Shown: positions 1-8,732, counted from the stretch's first letter. The stretch is DNA of 64,000 nt from CAIJXB01 sp964439595 (GCA_964439595.1 CAYTOK010000011.1:14212-78211), one strand, 5' to 3'. Numbers and translations are program-made. Notes: a model not told the origin generated them from the sequence alone.

Positions 1-7
1 AACGTGT

Positions 8-39
8 TATACTAATAGTATCAAACATTTTACAGGAGA
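8..39 (+). promoter_or_regulatory. -10-like box and ribosome binding site ahead of the first Inc-like gene
   Basis: A TATACT box lies at 8-13 and a strong AGGAGA Shine-Dalgarno at 34-39, six bases before the ATG at 46. Any -35 box would fall at or before the window edge, so the promoter is only half visible. The ribosome binding site is convincing; the -10 box is a guess. Confidence 0.35.
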
Positions 40-45
40 CCAGAA

Positions 46-822
46 ATGAATATTCACCTAAATCCAATAGCCCCATCTATACAAGCCCCCGTCCCACCTC
101 AAACTTATACCTCTAAAGCTACATTAATCAGTTTAATAGCTCTTGGCGTTATTTCCTGTGCCGCTGTTATCCATGCAGCCCCTTTTCTTGCAGGAGCTCA
201 TATAACGGTCCTTACAGTCAAAATCTTAAGCAGCATACTTCCTCTTATTTCTTTTGTTGCTGCTGCTATTCTTTATACAAGAGCCGCTTCTCAGGCTAAA
301 GAAGCCACTTTACAAGAAAAAAAACTTAGTCTCGAAAGGAATTTCCTTTCTGACAAAGCAGAAATTAACGAAGAATTAATAAAATACTTAAAAATAGTCA
401 AAGAAGAATTTGAAAATGAGCCCGATGTAATTGCCTACAAAGAAACCTCCAAATTTTTGCAAAATCTAGAGAATGTTCTTACACGAGGAAAAGACCTTTC
501 CAAGCAAAAAGCAAGCCTTGAAGAAAAGCTAAAAACATCCGATCTAACACCAGACCAAAAAACTAGTCTTTTAAAAGAAATTCGCCTTCTAACTGGACGC
601 ATAAACCAAGAGGGAATAACTTTGCAAGGAACTACTAAAAAAAATACCCAAAAGGAAAAAGAAACATTAGAGAAACTCACAACTACCTATAATAAACTAA
701 AACAACTAGCAGATGCGTTAAGTTTAGATAGAGCAGCAAAAGCAAATAAAGCTATTATTGAACTTGAGCAGAAATACCATAAAGCACTTTCAGAACTAGA
801 GCAAACAGGGTTAGCAGTATGA
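46..822 (+). CDS. Inc-like inclusion membrane protein with coiled-coil tail
   Basis: The protein has 258 residues and no cleavable signal peptide. Two hydrophobic helices lie close together at about residues 26-48 and 53-77, separated by a short PFLAGAH turn. This bilobed hairpin is the hallmark of chlamydial Inc proteins, which are T3SS substrates inserted into the vacuole membrane. Residues 80-258 are rich in Lys, Glu, Leu and Gln with heptad-like spacing, which suggests a long coiled coil facing the host cytosol, as in IncA. The next gene starts inside its stop codon and encodes a paralog with nearly the same hairpin. The Inc assignment rests on topology and on the nearby T3SS operon, not on a recognised family name. 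Confidence 0.7.
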   Translation: MNIHLNPIAPSIQAPVPPQTYTSKATLISLIALGVISCAAVIHAAPFLAGAHITVLTVKILSSILPLISFVAAAILYTRAASQAKEATLQEKKLSLERNFLSDKAEINEELIKYLKIVKEEFENEPDVIAYKETSKFLQNLENVLTRGKDLSKQKASLEEKLKTSDLTPDQKTSLLKEIRLLTGRINQEGITLQGTTKKNTQKEKETLEKLTTTYNKLKQLADALSLDRAAKANKAIIELEQKYHKALSELEQTGLAV

Positions 823-1382
823 ATATCCCAGCTACTCGAAGGATACAAGAAGAAGCTGCTAATAGAGCTCCCCAAGTCTGGGGGACTCCAAGATCAAAAA
901 TAATCAGCTTACTAGCTCTTGGCACTCTCTCCTGCGTCGGCATTATCTATGCAGCCCCTTTCCTTGCAGGAGCACATACAACCATCCTTGCAGTCAAAAT
1001 TTTAAGTAGTACTCTGTCTCTTATTTCTTTTATTGCCGCCGCCATTCTTTATGCAAAACATCAAGCTCAGGAAGAAATCCCAGAAGATGCAAAGGTTACT
1101 CTAGAAAGAGTATTTCAAAAAGAAGCCGAAGCAATTCAAACACAGCTAACACAAGACTTAAAAATAGTCCAAGAAGCCTTTGAAAAAAATCCACTTGTAG
1201 TTGCCTATAAAAAAACTAAAATAGACCTAAAACAAGAACCTGAGATAAAAAGCGATGCTCTTAAAGAGCTTGAAAAAAAACTATCAACCTGCAAAGTCAA
1301 TTTAAATGCCCAAGCAAGTAGATCTATCGCTGAACTAAGGCGTAGGCATAAGCAAGCCCTAAATCAACAAAATATTACATAA
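819..1382 (+). CDS. Inc-like inclusion membrane protein, paralog of the upstream gene
   Basis: The ATG at 819 overlaps the stop of the previous gene in an ATGA arrangement, so the two are probably translationally coupled. The 187-residue product repeats its neighbour's hydrophobic hairpin at about residues 28-50 and 55-78, including the AAPFLAGAHTT turn, followed by a shorter charged, coiled-coil-prone tail (about 80-187). The N terminus differs (MNIPATRRIQEE), so duplication was followed by divergence outside the membrane region. It is probably a second inclusion membrane protein that could pair with its neighbour. No catalytic motif is visible. Confidence 0.68.
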   Translation: MNIPATRRIQEEAANRAPQVWGTPRSKIISLLALGTLSCVGIIYAAPFLAGAHTTILAVKILSSTLSLISFIAAAILYAKHQAQEEIPEDAKVTLERVFQKEAEAIQTQLTQDLKIVQEAFEKNPLVVAYKKTKIDLKQEPEIKSDALKELEKKLSTCKVNLNAQASRSIAELRRRHKQALNQQNIT

Positions 1383-1538
1383 TATTTCGCGGAGTTAGGG
1401 ACCAAGTTTTCCAAAGCAAATCTGTTTGTTCCTGGGATTTTTCTTTTCCCTTTCCAGTACAATTTCTCAACTGAATATACATAATTAATCCCGCTCTTTT
1501 TGTTTTTACAATAGCTTAATTTAGATATATTTCTCCTC

Positions 1539-1573
1539 AAACATAGTTGTAATCAGTTATTGAAACTATGTTT
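1539..1573. repeat. Inverted repeat, 10-bp arms
   Basis: AAACATAGTT at 1539-1548 is matched by AACTATGTTT at 1564-1573, with a 15-base loop. It lies directly upstream of the terminator-like hairpin. It could be part of a compound transcript end for the Inc pair or a protein binding site. Arm identity is perfect; function is unknown. Confidence 0.45.
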
Positions 1574-1580
1574 CAACAAA

Positions 1581-1615
1581 AAAAATAAGCTATTTTTAGA
1601 AAATGGCTTATTTTT
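1581..1615 (+). terminator. Likely intrinsic terminator after the two Inc-like genes
   Basis: AAAAATAAGC at 1581-1590 pairs with GCTTATTTTT at 1606-1615, a perfect 10-bp stem whose right arm ends in a T run. The stem is AT-rich and only moderately stable. The structure is symmetrical enough to act in both directions. It sits about 200 bp after the second Inc-like gene. Confidence 0.5.
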
Positions 1616-1746
1616 AATGGGTTATGCATTTAAAGCACTTGAACCGGTTATGTTTTTCAAAAATTCAGGATAAAACCTTAAACTAAAAAACTTTGAGGCA
1701 TACAACCTTATACACTTAATAAACAAATTAAACTTCAATAAATTAA

Positions 1747-1800
1747 TTGATTTAGAAAAGGCAAATATGATATAATTACATTATTAATTACAATAAGGAG
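1747..1800 (+). promoter_or_regulatory. Sigma70-type promoter and ribosome binding site of the third Inc-like gene
   Basis: TTGATT at 1747-1752 and TATAAT at 1771-1776 are spaced by 18 bases. An AAGGAG Shine-Dalgarno at 1795-1800 lies seven bases before the ATG at 1808. Both boxes are close to consensus, so the gene probably has its own transcription unit. Confidence 0.6.
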
Positions 1801-1807
1801 CGTTTAA

Positions 1808-3022
1808 ATGAACATTACAAAAACTCCAAACTCCCTATCTATGGGAGAGAGCCCCCTACTTAAAGGCCGCCCTAATCCTAAAACACAAATAACCAATTTA
1901 GTAGCACTTGCTATCCTTTCCGGTGCCGTTGCTTTTTATGCAGCGAATTTTCTTGTAGCACTCCCTTTAACAGTTATTACTTTAACTGTCTGCGGCGGTT
2001 CCATCTCACTAGTCTCTTCTATTGCTGCTGCCTCCTTAAAGTTATGTAATGAAGAAATAAAAATTCTGCAATCGCCAAAATACAAAGACGCTCCCTTATC
2101 GAAATTCCCCAAGTTTCCGAAAAACTCTACGGGTAGCAACTTAACTCCAGAAAATGTAGAAATCCATAAAATACAGATTCTAGAAGCCGTTTCCGCTAAA
2201 GCGATGACAGACATTGAAGAACCGGATATTGATACTTTTATCGCGGATCCCTTCAACTCCTTGCGTAGTGGGATGTGGCTATTAGAAGGCGAAAGTCAAA
2301 TTATAAGCGCTCTTGAAAGACTCAGATTAGGAGTAGGGCAAGAGCAGCAGCCTCTAGTAAAAGTTTTCGGACTAGAGTCACTTAGCCAAGAATTTAGAGA
2401 GATATTCTCACACTACAAAAAATGCTATACAAAGATCACTGAAACTATTGAAGAGATCCAAGCGCAAAAATCGAAAACGACGGAAGGGTTAAAAAAAGAG
2501 ACTGAAACACAAAAAAAAGAATACGAATCTCAACTACAACGACAGATAGAAGCGGCTTATGCCTTTTATACAAAGCCACGTCAAATTCCAGGTTTTAGAA
2601 GAGAAAATACGTTAAAACCCGTTGAAGATCTTTTAAAGCTCGATTTAGAGATTCTATCTATAGAGAGAAAAATGGCCACCCTCCAACACGAAGAACCTGA
2701 AGCAACCCAAGCACTCAAAGAACTACACCTACTTAAAGAAAAGGCCCTCGAAATAAAAATAAACATGCCCCCTGTTGCTGCAAAACTATATGAATCTGCA
2801 CAGTCTAATTTAACCAAAGAGATAGAGCGATATATAAAGACCTGCACTGATAAAATGGACAAATACCAAAAGCTTCTAGAAAGCGCCCTTTTTGCTTGTG
2901 AACAGGAGACTGAAAGTCTTATTTACTCTGCTAAACAGGAGGGTAAAGCGGATTTAGTAAGGCTCTTTGAGAAGTTAAATACAGATTTCATCCCACAATA
3001 CAACGCTTTATTTAGCAGCTAA
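1808..3022 (+). CDS. Inc-like protein with long coiled-coil domain, third paralog
   Basis: The 404-residue protein has the same opening architecture as the two genes upstream: a Pro-rich N terminus, then a hydrophobic hairpin at about 29-52 and 53-77 (AANFLVALPL turn). The motif is conserved in placement but diverged in sequence. The remainder is hydrophilic; residues about 205-260 and 275-390 are rich in Glu, Lys and Gln and look strongly helical or coiled-coil (for example KKETETQKKEYESQLQRQIE). A strong promoter and Shine-Dalgarno precede it. The likely role is a tethering or scaffolding protein of the vacuole membrane exported by the adjacent T3SS; this is inference from topology and context. 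Confidence 0.66.
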   Translation: MNITKTPNSLSMGESPLLKGRPNPKTQITNLVALAILSGAVAFYAANFLVALPLTVITLTVCGGSISLVSSIAAASLKLCNEEIKILQSPKYKDAPLSKFPKFPKNSTGSNLTPENVEIHKIQILEAVSAKAMTDIEEPDIDTFIADPFNSLRSGMWLLEGESQIISALERLRLGVGQEQQPLVKVFGLESLSQEFREIFSHYKKCYTKITETIEEIQAQKSKTTEGLKKETETQKKEYESQLQRQIEAAYAFYTKPRQIPGFRRENTLKPVEDLLKLDLEILSIERKMATLQHEEPEATQALKELHLLKEKALEIKINMPPVAAKLYESAQSNLTKEIERYIKTCTDKMDKYQKLLESALFACEQETESLIYSAKQEGKADLVRLFEKLNTDFIPQYNALFSS

Positions 3023-3052
3023 CTTTATAGAAAAAAACCATTCTATCCAACA

Positions 3053-3081
3053 GAGCTTCTTTAAAAACCTCTAAGAAGCTC
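3053..3081 (+). terminator. Hairpin after the third Inc-like gene
   Basis: GAGCTTCTT at 3053-3061 pairs with AAGAAGCTC at 3073-3081 (9 bp, 11-base loop). No T run follows immediately, so termination would be weak. It lies between the Inc-like gene and the T3SS operon and is the only candidate boundary seen. Confidence 0.35.
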
Positions 3082-3265
3082 CTATCCCATAAAAAACTAT
3101 TTTTCCAAAGACACTGCTTTAAAAAAAAGCATCAAAAATTAAAAAAGTTACTAGAAAATACCCTATTGCTATATAAGCAAATTAAGAGATAGCTCGACAG
3201 ATTATAGCTTAGCAGGTACAGTTATAGGGCAATAGACAAGAAATCCTAAACCATAGTGAAAATAT

Positions 3266-4207
3266 ATGCATAAATTCCGATCTTCCTTATTTTATTTACT
3301 AATGGCTTTCTTTGGACTCATCCTGCTTGCAGGGTGTCAAAAAACTACACTTGTTGTCAGCGGAGTCGATGAAAGAGAGGCTAATGAAATTATTGTTTTT
3401 CTAGCTAGCAGCGGTATCGCTGCCATCAAAACCCCAGGCTCAAGCTCTTCTCCCGGCGGGGCTCAAGGAGCTCCTAAATGGAATATTTCTGTCGACGAAA
3501 GAAAAGCCACGGATGCGATGGCTATACTCAATCAAAATGGTCTTCCTAGAATTAAAGGAGTCAACCTTTTAGATCTTTTTGGCAAAACCGGAATGATGTC
3601 AACAGATAAAGAAGACACCATCAGATACCAGGCAGGACTTGCAGAGCAAATTGCAAGTACGATTCGCAAAATAGACGGGGTCATCGATGCCGATGTACAA
3701 ATATCCTTCCCTGCAGCAGATGCACAAGCACTTCCCTGGGAGCAAGCTGCCCCCCAAAAAATTACAGCTGCTATTTATGTAAAGCACCAAGGAGTTCTTG
3801 ACGATCCAAACAGCCACCTTATTATGAAAATCAAAAGGCTCGTTTCAGGCAGTATTCAAGGCTTAGAAATCAACGATGTCACTGTTATCTCCGATAGAGC
3901 AAGGTTTACAGACATTAACATGAACCAAACTCCTGAAATCCTCTCCTCCTCACAAAAAGAAAAAGAATCCGTCAGCATTTGGGGCATTGTTATGAGCAAG
4001 AGCTCAGCTGCTCGCTTTCGAGTGCTATTTTTCTTCCTCTCCCTTTTTGTTGTCATGTTTGGCGTATTTACTGGCTGGCTTATCTGGAAGCTATATCCTA
4101 CTTTAAAAACAGCAGGAGGGCTTAAGGGGCTTTTAAAAGCTGAGCCCTTTTCCTTAGAGGAATCCGCCACGGTAATAGAAGAGCCTAAGACCCCTCCTGA
4201 GGAATAA
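3266..4207 (+). CDS. sctJ: SctJ/YscJ (CdsJ) type III secretion inner-ring lipoprotein
   Basis: This is the lipoprotein ring component of the injectisome basal body. A hydrophobic leader ends in the lipobox LLAGC with the acylated cysteine at residue 24. The YscJ/FliF ring-building region follows (about 25-215) with recognisable blocks: VSGVDEREANEI, the linker before KWNISVDERKATDAMAIL, and the second subdomain around IRYQAGLAEQIASTIRKIDG. A C-terminal transmembrane helix at about 252-275 anchors it in the inner membrane, followed by an acidic tail. There is no clear Shine-Dalgarno. It opens the cluster sctJ, CT560-like, sctL, sctR, sctS, sctT, the order found in Chlamydia. Confidence 0.95.
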   Translation: MHKFRSSLFYLLMAFFGLILLAGCQKTTLVVSGVDEREANEIIVFLASSGIAAIKTPGSSSSPGGAQGAPKWNISVDERKATDAMAILNQNGLPRIKGVNLLDLFGKTGMMSTDKEDTIRYQAGLAEQIASTIRKIDGVIDADVQISFPAADAQALPWEQAAPQKITAAIYVKHQGVLDDPNSHLIMKIKRLVSGSIQGLEINDVTVISDRARFTDINMNQTPEILSSSQKEKESVSIWGIVMSKSSAARFRVLFFFLSLFVVMFGVFTGWLIWKLYPTLKTAGGLKGLLKAEPFSLEESATVIEEPKTPPEE

Positions 4208-4216
4208 CCACACTTT

Positions 4217-5095
4217 ATGGAAAAAATACAACAGCTAGTCTGTAGTGCATTTATTGAAAAAATAGCTAAGGATGATAAAAATGCACTCCTTAAATTCTTA
4301 CCTCCAAGCCAGCAAGAAAAATATCAAAACCTTCATACTCCTTCCAAGAAGCTGTGTCAAGGTTTTGACCTAACCACGTACCTAATAAATTCCGTACATT
4401 ACACCTGGTTCACTCCTTTCCTACGCACCTTAGCAGAAAATGAAGTAAACCTCTTTCTATCAGCTTTGCCGTTAGATACGGCAAATAAACTACAAAAAGC
4501 GCTCCTATCCCCCGCAGCAATTCCTTCTATAAGCCCCGCTTTAAAATCTTTTCTGCAAATTAAGCTAGCAAAAGCCCTTTTAGTGGACGTGGAGGAAGTC
4601 CTTCCTGTAGAAGCCCTTCCCGAGTCTCCTTTAAACTGCCTACTCGACTTATCAACACAAGAAATGCAACTTGTCATAGAGTTCTTAGGACTACATGACC
4701 TAGCTGTAGAAATAAAACAAATTATCGACACGGTAAAGCTAAAAAAAATTCATTCCATACTTTCTAAAGAAAAAGTTTTTTTCCTTGAAATGCTCTCTCA
4801 TAGAAAAGCTACCGTAACATTTAAAAAGATGGAATTAAGCACCTGGACAGGAGACGTGGATCTTCTTGCCAAGCTCGTGCAGAAAAGGGGCATGAATAGG
4901 CTAGCAAAGGCTCTTTACCCTGAAGATTTCAGTCTTACCTGGCATGTTAAGCACCGAATAAGCAATGAAGAAGCTCTTCTTTTTTCCTCTTTACATAAAA
5001 AGTTAGAACAACCTAAAGCCTACGCTCTTTTAGCTGAGCAAATACTAGAAATACTCACTTTTTTTAAAAAACATAAAATGCAGGTCAACCCATGA
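4217..5095 (+). CDS. T3SS-associated protein in the CT560 position (possible SctK-like accessory)
   Basis: The 292-residue soluble, Leu- and Lys-rich helical protein lacks a signal peptide or membrane segment. In Chlamydia the slot between cdsJ and cdsL is filled by CT560, of similar size, and I assign it by position and character. Proteins between SctJ and SctL in other systems are SctK-type sorting platform adaptors that bridge SctQ/SctL to the export ring, so that role is a reasonable inference. Its stop overlaps the ATG of sctL (ATGA), implying coupled translation and probably matched stoichiometry. I recognise no catalytic motif. Confidence 0.6.
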   Translation: MEKIQQLVCSAFIEKIAKDDKNALLKFLPPSQQEKYQNLHTPSKKLCQGFDLTTYLINSVHYTWFTPFLRTLAENEVNLFLSALPLDTANKLQKALLSPAAIPSISPALKSFLQIKLAKALLVDVEEVLPVEALPESPLNCLLDLSTQEMQLVIEFLGLHDLAVEIKQIIDTVKLKKIHSILSKEKVFFLEMLSHRKATVTFKKMELSTWTGDVDLLAKLVQKRGMNRLAKALYPEDFSLTWHVKHRISNEEALLFSSLHKKLEQPKAYALLAEQILEILTFFKKHKMQVNP

Positions 5096-5712
5096 CTCTT
5101 TTTTCTTATATTTCTTCCGGCTCTCTCTCCGTACAATCCAAAGAAAAAATCATCCCCAAAAGTGATTTTAACAATATTTTAACCAGCAAAGAAGCTTTAG
5201 AAAAAGCTCTTTTAGAAGTGCAGAAAAAACATGAAGATACGCTGCTTGAATGCGAGGAACTCAAAAAAAAAGCAACGGAAGAAGGTTTTCAAAAGGGGTT
5301 AGAAGAATTTAATAGTCACATTCTCACCTTAGATGCTTCCGCAAAAAAAATCTACATGGACATGCAAAAAGTAGTTCTTTCTTTAGCTTTAACTGCAGCA
5401 AAAAAAATCGTAAAAAAAGAACTAGAAACCTATCCAGATACTATTGTCGATATCGTAACGCAGGCTTTAGCACCAGCTAAACATAACAAGCGTGTATCCA
5501 TTTATGTCCATAAATCAGATAAAGACGCTTTAGAAAACCAAAAACCTAAGCTAAAAGAGCTATTTGAACAAATTCAAGTTCTTTCTATTCAAGAAAGGTC
5601 CGATGTATCTCCCGGTGGTTGCATCATAGAAACAGAAACAGGAATCATCAACGCCTCTATCGAGAACCAATGGAAAGCATTAGAACTTGCCTTTGAACGA
5701 TATAAACATTAA
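5092..5712 (+). CDS. sctL: SctL/YscL (CdsL) T3SS ATPase stator
   Basis: The 206-residue protein has the FliH/YscL layout. The N-terminal half is charged and helical with a coiled coil at about 40-85 (EEGFQKGLEEF). The C-terminal half resembles the peripheral stalk of F/V ATPases, with conserved blocks LALTAAKKIVKKELE and, near the end, SPGGCIIETETGIINASI. SctL links the SctN ATPase to the SctQ cytoplasmic ring. The start overlaps the stop of the preceding gene. Genes for the ATPase and SctQ are not in this window, consistent with the scattered T3SS loci of Chlamydiae. Confidence 0.9.
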   Translation: MTLFSYISSGSLSVQSKEKIIPKSDFNNILTSKEALEKALLEVQKKHEDTLLECEELKKKATEEGFQKGLEEFNSHILTLDASAKKIYMDMQKVVLSLALTAAKKIVKKELETYPDTIVDIVTQALAPAKHNKRVSIYVHKSDKDALENQKPKLKELFEQIQVLSIQERSDVSPGGCIIETETGIINASIENQWKALELAFERYKH

Positions 5713-5775
5713 TCTTTCTTTTTAAAAAGGAAGAAATAGTGTACAAATGGTAGAAAACTTGTAATAGGTTCATAT

Positions 5776-6555
5776 ATGTTGCTCCAATCGAATTTTTTTA
5801 GAACATTTGCGCTATTATTGTTCTTCTGCTTTTTTGCTAGCCAAGATCTATTTTGTGATACCGCTCCAGTGCTACCCTCAGAGACAGCAGCGCCTTCTAT
5901 GATTTTACAAATGGGAGTGCTAGCGGGCTTAGCCCTCCTCCCTTTTATAATCATGATGCTCTCTTCATATATGAAAGTAGTTATTGTGCTGTCTTTGCTA
6001 CGTAACGCCCTTGGGGTACAACAAGCTCCTCCTAACCAGATTTTGAATGGCATAGCCATCTTAGTAACAGTCTATGTGATGTTTCCAACAGGCACTGAAA
6101 TGTATAAAGCCGGAGAAAATCTCATCAAAACTAAGGCTCCAACAGAACTATTTTCAGCCCCCTCTGCAGGATTTATTATAGAGCTTGTCAGTGAAGTTAA
6201 AGAGCCACTAAGGAATTTTCTACAAAGAAATACATCCATTAAACATATTACAGGATTCTATCAGCTGGCTTATAAATCTTTTCCTGAAGACTATAGAAAA
6301 GAATTAAAGCCGGATAATTTTTTAGTCCTTATCCCCTCATTCATCACCTCACAGCTTAAATCTGCCTTTGAAGTTGGCGTTCTTATCTATTTACCATTTT
6401 TTGTAATAGATCTTGTAACTTCTAATATTCTACTAGCTATGGGTATGATGATGTTATCACCCCTAACCATTGCACTGCCTTTAAAGCTCCTTCTTATTGT
6501 TATGATTGATGGTTGGACCTTAATCATTCAAGGGCTTGTACTTTCTTTTCGTTAA
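5776..6555 (+). CDS. sctR: SctR/FliP (CdsR) export gate membrane protein
   Basis: This inner membrane component forms the core of the export gate with SctS and SctT. The protein has 259 residues: an N-terminal leader-like segment, a first membrane helix within about 35-60, then the FliP/YscR signature around residues 70-100 (MKVVIVLSLLRNALG, QQAPPNQILNGIAI). A periplasmic region follows, and two C-terminal helices contain the conserved LKSAFEVGVLIYLPFFVIDL and MMMLSP blocks. It is longer than the usual 215-220 residues because of the N-terminal extension, as also seen in chlamydial CdsR. It is followed 20 bases later by sctS. Confidence 0.95.
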   Translation: MLLQSNFFRTFALLLFFCFFASQDLFCDTAPVLPSETAAPSMILQMGVLAGLALLPFIIMMLSSYMKVVIVLSLLRNALGVQQAPPNQILNGIAILVTVYVMFPTGTEMYKAGENLIKTKAPTELFSAPSAGFIIELVSEVKEPLRNFLQRNTSIKHITGFYQLAYKSFPEDYRKELKPDNFLVLIPSFITSQLKSAFEVGVLIYLPFFVIDLVTSNILLAMGMMMLSPLTIALPLKLLLIVMIDGWTLIIQGLVLSFR

Positions 6556-6574
6556 CTAACACCGAGGGCATATT

Positions 6575-6847
6575 ATGTATAGTTCAGAAATTCACCAGCT
6601 TAGCTACCAAGCACTTCTTTTAATCTTGATCCTTTCAGGACCTCCGATTTTAATTAGTACCACGCTTGGTCTTTGTGTGGCCATCTTTCAGGCTGCAACA
6701 CAAATCCAAGAGCAAACGCTATCTTCCATGGTAAAATTAGTAGCCGTGGTTGTTACTCTTTTTGTTTTAGGAGGATGGTTGGGCTCTCAAATCATGCAAT
6801 ACACAAATAACATATTTACTAACTTTCCCAAGTGGGCTAGTTTCTAA
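6575..6847 (+). CDS. sctS: SctS/FliQ (CdsS) export gate membrane protein
   Basis: The 90-residue protein has two transmembrane helices, the exact size and topology of FliQ/YscS. The family pattern GPPILISTTLGLCVAIFQAA, then TQIQEQTLSSMVKLVAVV, is clear. It assembles as several copies around the SctR/SctT core of the export gate. The stop codon shares its last base with the ATG of sctT (TAATG), which indicates coupled translation. Confidence 0.95.
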   Translation: MYSSEIHQLSYQALLLILILSGPPILISTTLGLCVAIFQAATQIQEQTLSSMVKLVAVVVTLFVLGGWLGSQIMQYTNNIFTNFPKWASF

Positions 6848-7683
6848 TGGGATCCGGACAAGATTACGCCCAATTTTTCCGTGAAATTTATCACTTTGCA
6901 CCCTCTTCTATCATTCCTATATTTCTTCTTTCTCTATTTCGACTAGCTCCCATAGTGACTCTTTCTCCCTTTTTGGGAGCAAAGCTTCCGTCTAGCATAA
7001 AAATAGGAACTGTAATTTCCCTTGTTGCTGTTTTATTTCCTCATATAGCTATGACAAGTAAAACTCTTGTAGACTACAACATACTTTTTGTGGGCTACGC
7101 AATTAAAGAAGTTTTTATTGGATTTATTTTAGCTTTTTTAGTTGGCATCCCTTTTCAGTTTGCACAAACGGCTGGTTTTTTAGTTGATTTTTTACGAGGA
7201 GCCTCTTCATTACAGGTCTCAGATCCTTTTTCTCAAGCGCAAACATCTCCTATAGGAAACCTCTATAACTACGTCCTAATTGCTATGTTCTACGCTATTG
7301 GAGGCTTTTTTTATTTCATTAACACGCTTTTTGCTTCCTATGACCTCATTCCAATTGATGCATTTATCAATCCCCTATTCTTTTCTTTTCAATTGCCGTT
7401 TTGGCAAACGACCATAGCTATTGCCACCAAGGTTTTAGCTTTAGCGATTCAACTATCAGCTCCCGCTTTAATGGCTATTTTAATGACCGAGGTGTTTTTA
7501 GGGATAGCTAATAGACTAGCCCCACAAGTACAGATTGCCTTCCTAGGAATGTCTGTGAAATCCTTATTAGGGCTCACACTGCTATGTGCCGGTTGGTTTT
7601 TTATTTTGGATCAAATGGGAAAACAAACTCTACTTTGGCTTAAAGAAATTGATAAATTACTTTTTATGATTCCGCCCATTTAG
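6847..7683 (+). CDS. sctT: SctT/FliR (CdsT) export gate membrane protein
   Basis: The 278-residue polytopic protein is of FliR/YscT type with about six hydrophobic helices. Family-typical regions include RLAPIVTLSPFLGAKLP near the N terminus, the loop GFLVDFLRGASSLQVSDPF, and LSAPALMAILMTEVFLGIANRLAPQVQ. It closes the export gate with SctR and SctS. It is the last gene of the operon; its final four bases overlap the end of the convergent minus-strand gene, so no room is left for a separate terminator between the two operons. Confidence 0.95.
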   Translation: MGSGQDYAQFFREIYHFAPSSIIPIFLLSLFRLAPIVTLSPFLGAKLPSSIKIGTVISLVAVLFPHIAMTSKTLVDYNILFVGYAIKEVFIGFILAFLVGIPFQFAQTAGFLVDFLRGASSLQVSDPFSQAQTSPIGNLYNYVLIAMFYAIGGFFYFINTLFASYDLIPIDAFINPLFFSFQLPFWQTTIAIATKVLALAIQLSAPALMAILMTEVFLGIANRLAPQVQIAFLGMSVKSLLGLTLLCAGWFFILDQMGKQTLLWLKEIDKLLFMIPPI

Positions 7684-8732
7684 TCTATATATCGCTCTAT
7701 CCAATCATCTATTTCCGCTGTTTGTTTTTCTGTTAGTGCATGCCCTGGCATATGCCTGTACATGAAAATAAGAGAAGACCCATGATCTACCCTCCTTCCA
7801 TAAACACCGCTGATAAGTTCGCTTAATTCATCCAAGCCAGGGTTCATTTTAGGATAAATATACCCTAAAAAATCACGAAAAGACGTGCCTGCCTGGAGTG
7901 GAAATTCTCTAATATGCGATAACCTTTCAAAAAACCCCTCCTCTATCACATGACCTCGACATTTTTCATAAAGCGCTATTTGCTCTTCTAGTAAATCCCA
8001 TTTTTTTAGAAAGTTTTGGAGAAGTAAGGCACTTGTCTCATCAAGTGGCATTCTATATTGTGGCCACTCAAAAGATTCAGACATAAACCCAACAGATATA
8101 TTGTGAACCCCCCACCCTTTAGAAGGCTGCTTACGATAGCGAAAAGCTGCTTCAGCATCAAAAAAGCGAATTTTACCAGAGGGCGTAATCCCAATATTTC
8201 TTCCTAAAAGATCTTCTAGCCCCAAAAGATATGCTTCAAAATGTGCTTTCCAATATTCAAAAAGAGAAACCTTTTTAATAGCAAAAGGGGAGGGCAATTC
8301 TTTTACCCCTCGACCAAATGTAAACGGTTCCATTTTTTGGATAACCATTTTTTTGCCATCAAAATCTATAGGAAATGAAGGGACAAAACAGGTATCTGCA
8401 TCCAAAAGAAGAGAAATTTCCCATGCTATAGCTTCAAAGTAACACGCCTTTTCCCTTTTCTTTATCACAAGTTGATCCCTCGGTCTTAAAATCATCAACT
8501 TCCGCTCCCAAGGACTTTGATATATTTTCTTTTTAAACACGCCATCTTTTAAAAGCGCTTTTCTAATAGATCGAAACCACTTCTCGTCTTTAACATATTT
8601 GGCACTTTTAAACTCAGGAAACTCAGCAATTAAAGACTTACTTCCCCTATCAAAATCTGCATTCCAATCTGCATAACTTAAAACATTTGCAAATAAAAAA
8701 ATAAAAACAAACTTAATCCACATAATAATCAA
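7680..8732 (-). CDS. Exported kinase-fold-like protein, array member 4
   Basis: This is the last gene of a tandem array of four paralogs. A signal peptide (about 1-20, ending LSYA) leads into the family motif DWNADFD. Features in kinase order: a Lys-rich beta-strand (LVIKKR, 88-93), a Glu-bearing helix (EAIAWE, 100-105), the pair VP at 117-118, a hinge-like VIQKMEPF (130-137), then GLEDLLGRNIG (171-181) with D174 and N179 as candidate catalytic-loop residues, and IRFFDAE (188-194) with D192 as candidate metal ligand. This order resembles PI3/PI4-kinase-related and LanM dehydratase folds. The N terminus overlaps the previous gene by 20 bp; ATG at 8732 or 8723 are both possible starts. Substrate and localisation are unknown. 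Confidence 0.6.
   Translation of the reverse strand: MIIMWIKFVFIFLFANVLSYADWNADFDRGSKSLIAEFPEFKSAKYVKDEKWFRSIRKALLKDGVFKKKIYQSPWERKLMILRPRDQLVIKKREKACYFEAIAWEISLLLDADTCFVPSFPIDFDGKKMVIQKMEPFTFGRGVKELPSPFAIKKVSLFEYWKAHFEAYLLGLEDLLGRNIGITPSGKIRFFDAEAAFRYRKQPSKGWGVHNISVGFMSESFEWPQYRMPLDETSALLLQNFLKKWDLLEEQIALYEKCRGHVIEEGFFERLSHIREFPLQAGTSFRDFLGYIYPKMNPGLDELSELISGVYGRRVDHGSSLIFMYRHMPGHALTEKQTAEIDDWIERYID

Larger units (their letters stand above)
1383..1807. other. 425-bp intergenic region with hairpins and a promoter
   Basis: No open frame here looks like a gene. The stretch is strongly AT-rich and holds two hairpins (1539-1573 and 1581-1615) and, near its right end, a good promoter and Shine-Dalgarno for the gene at 1808. 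Positions 1383-1538 show nothing I can name. Confidence 0.6.
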
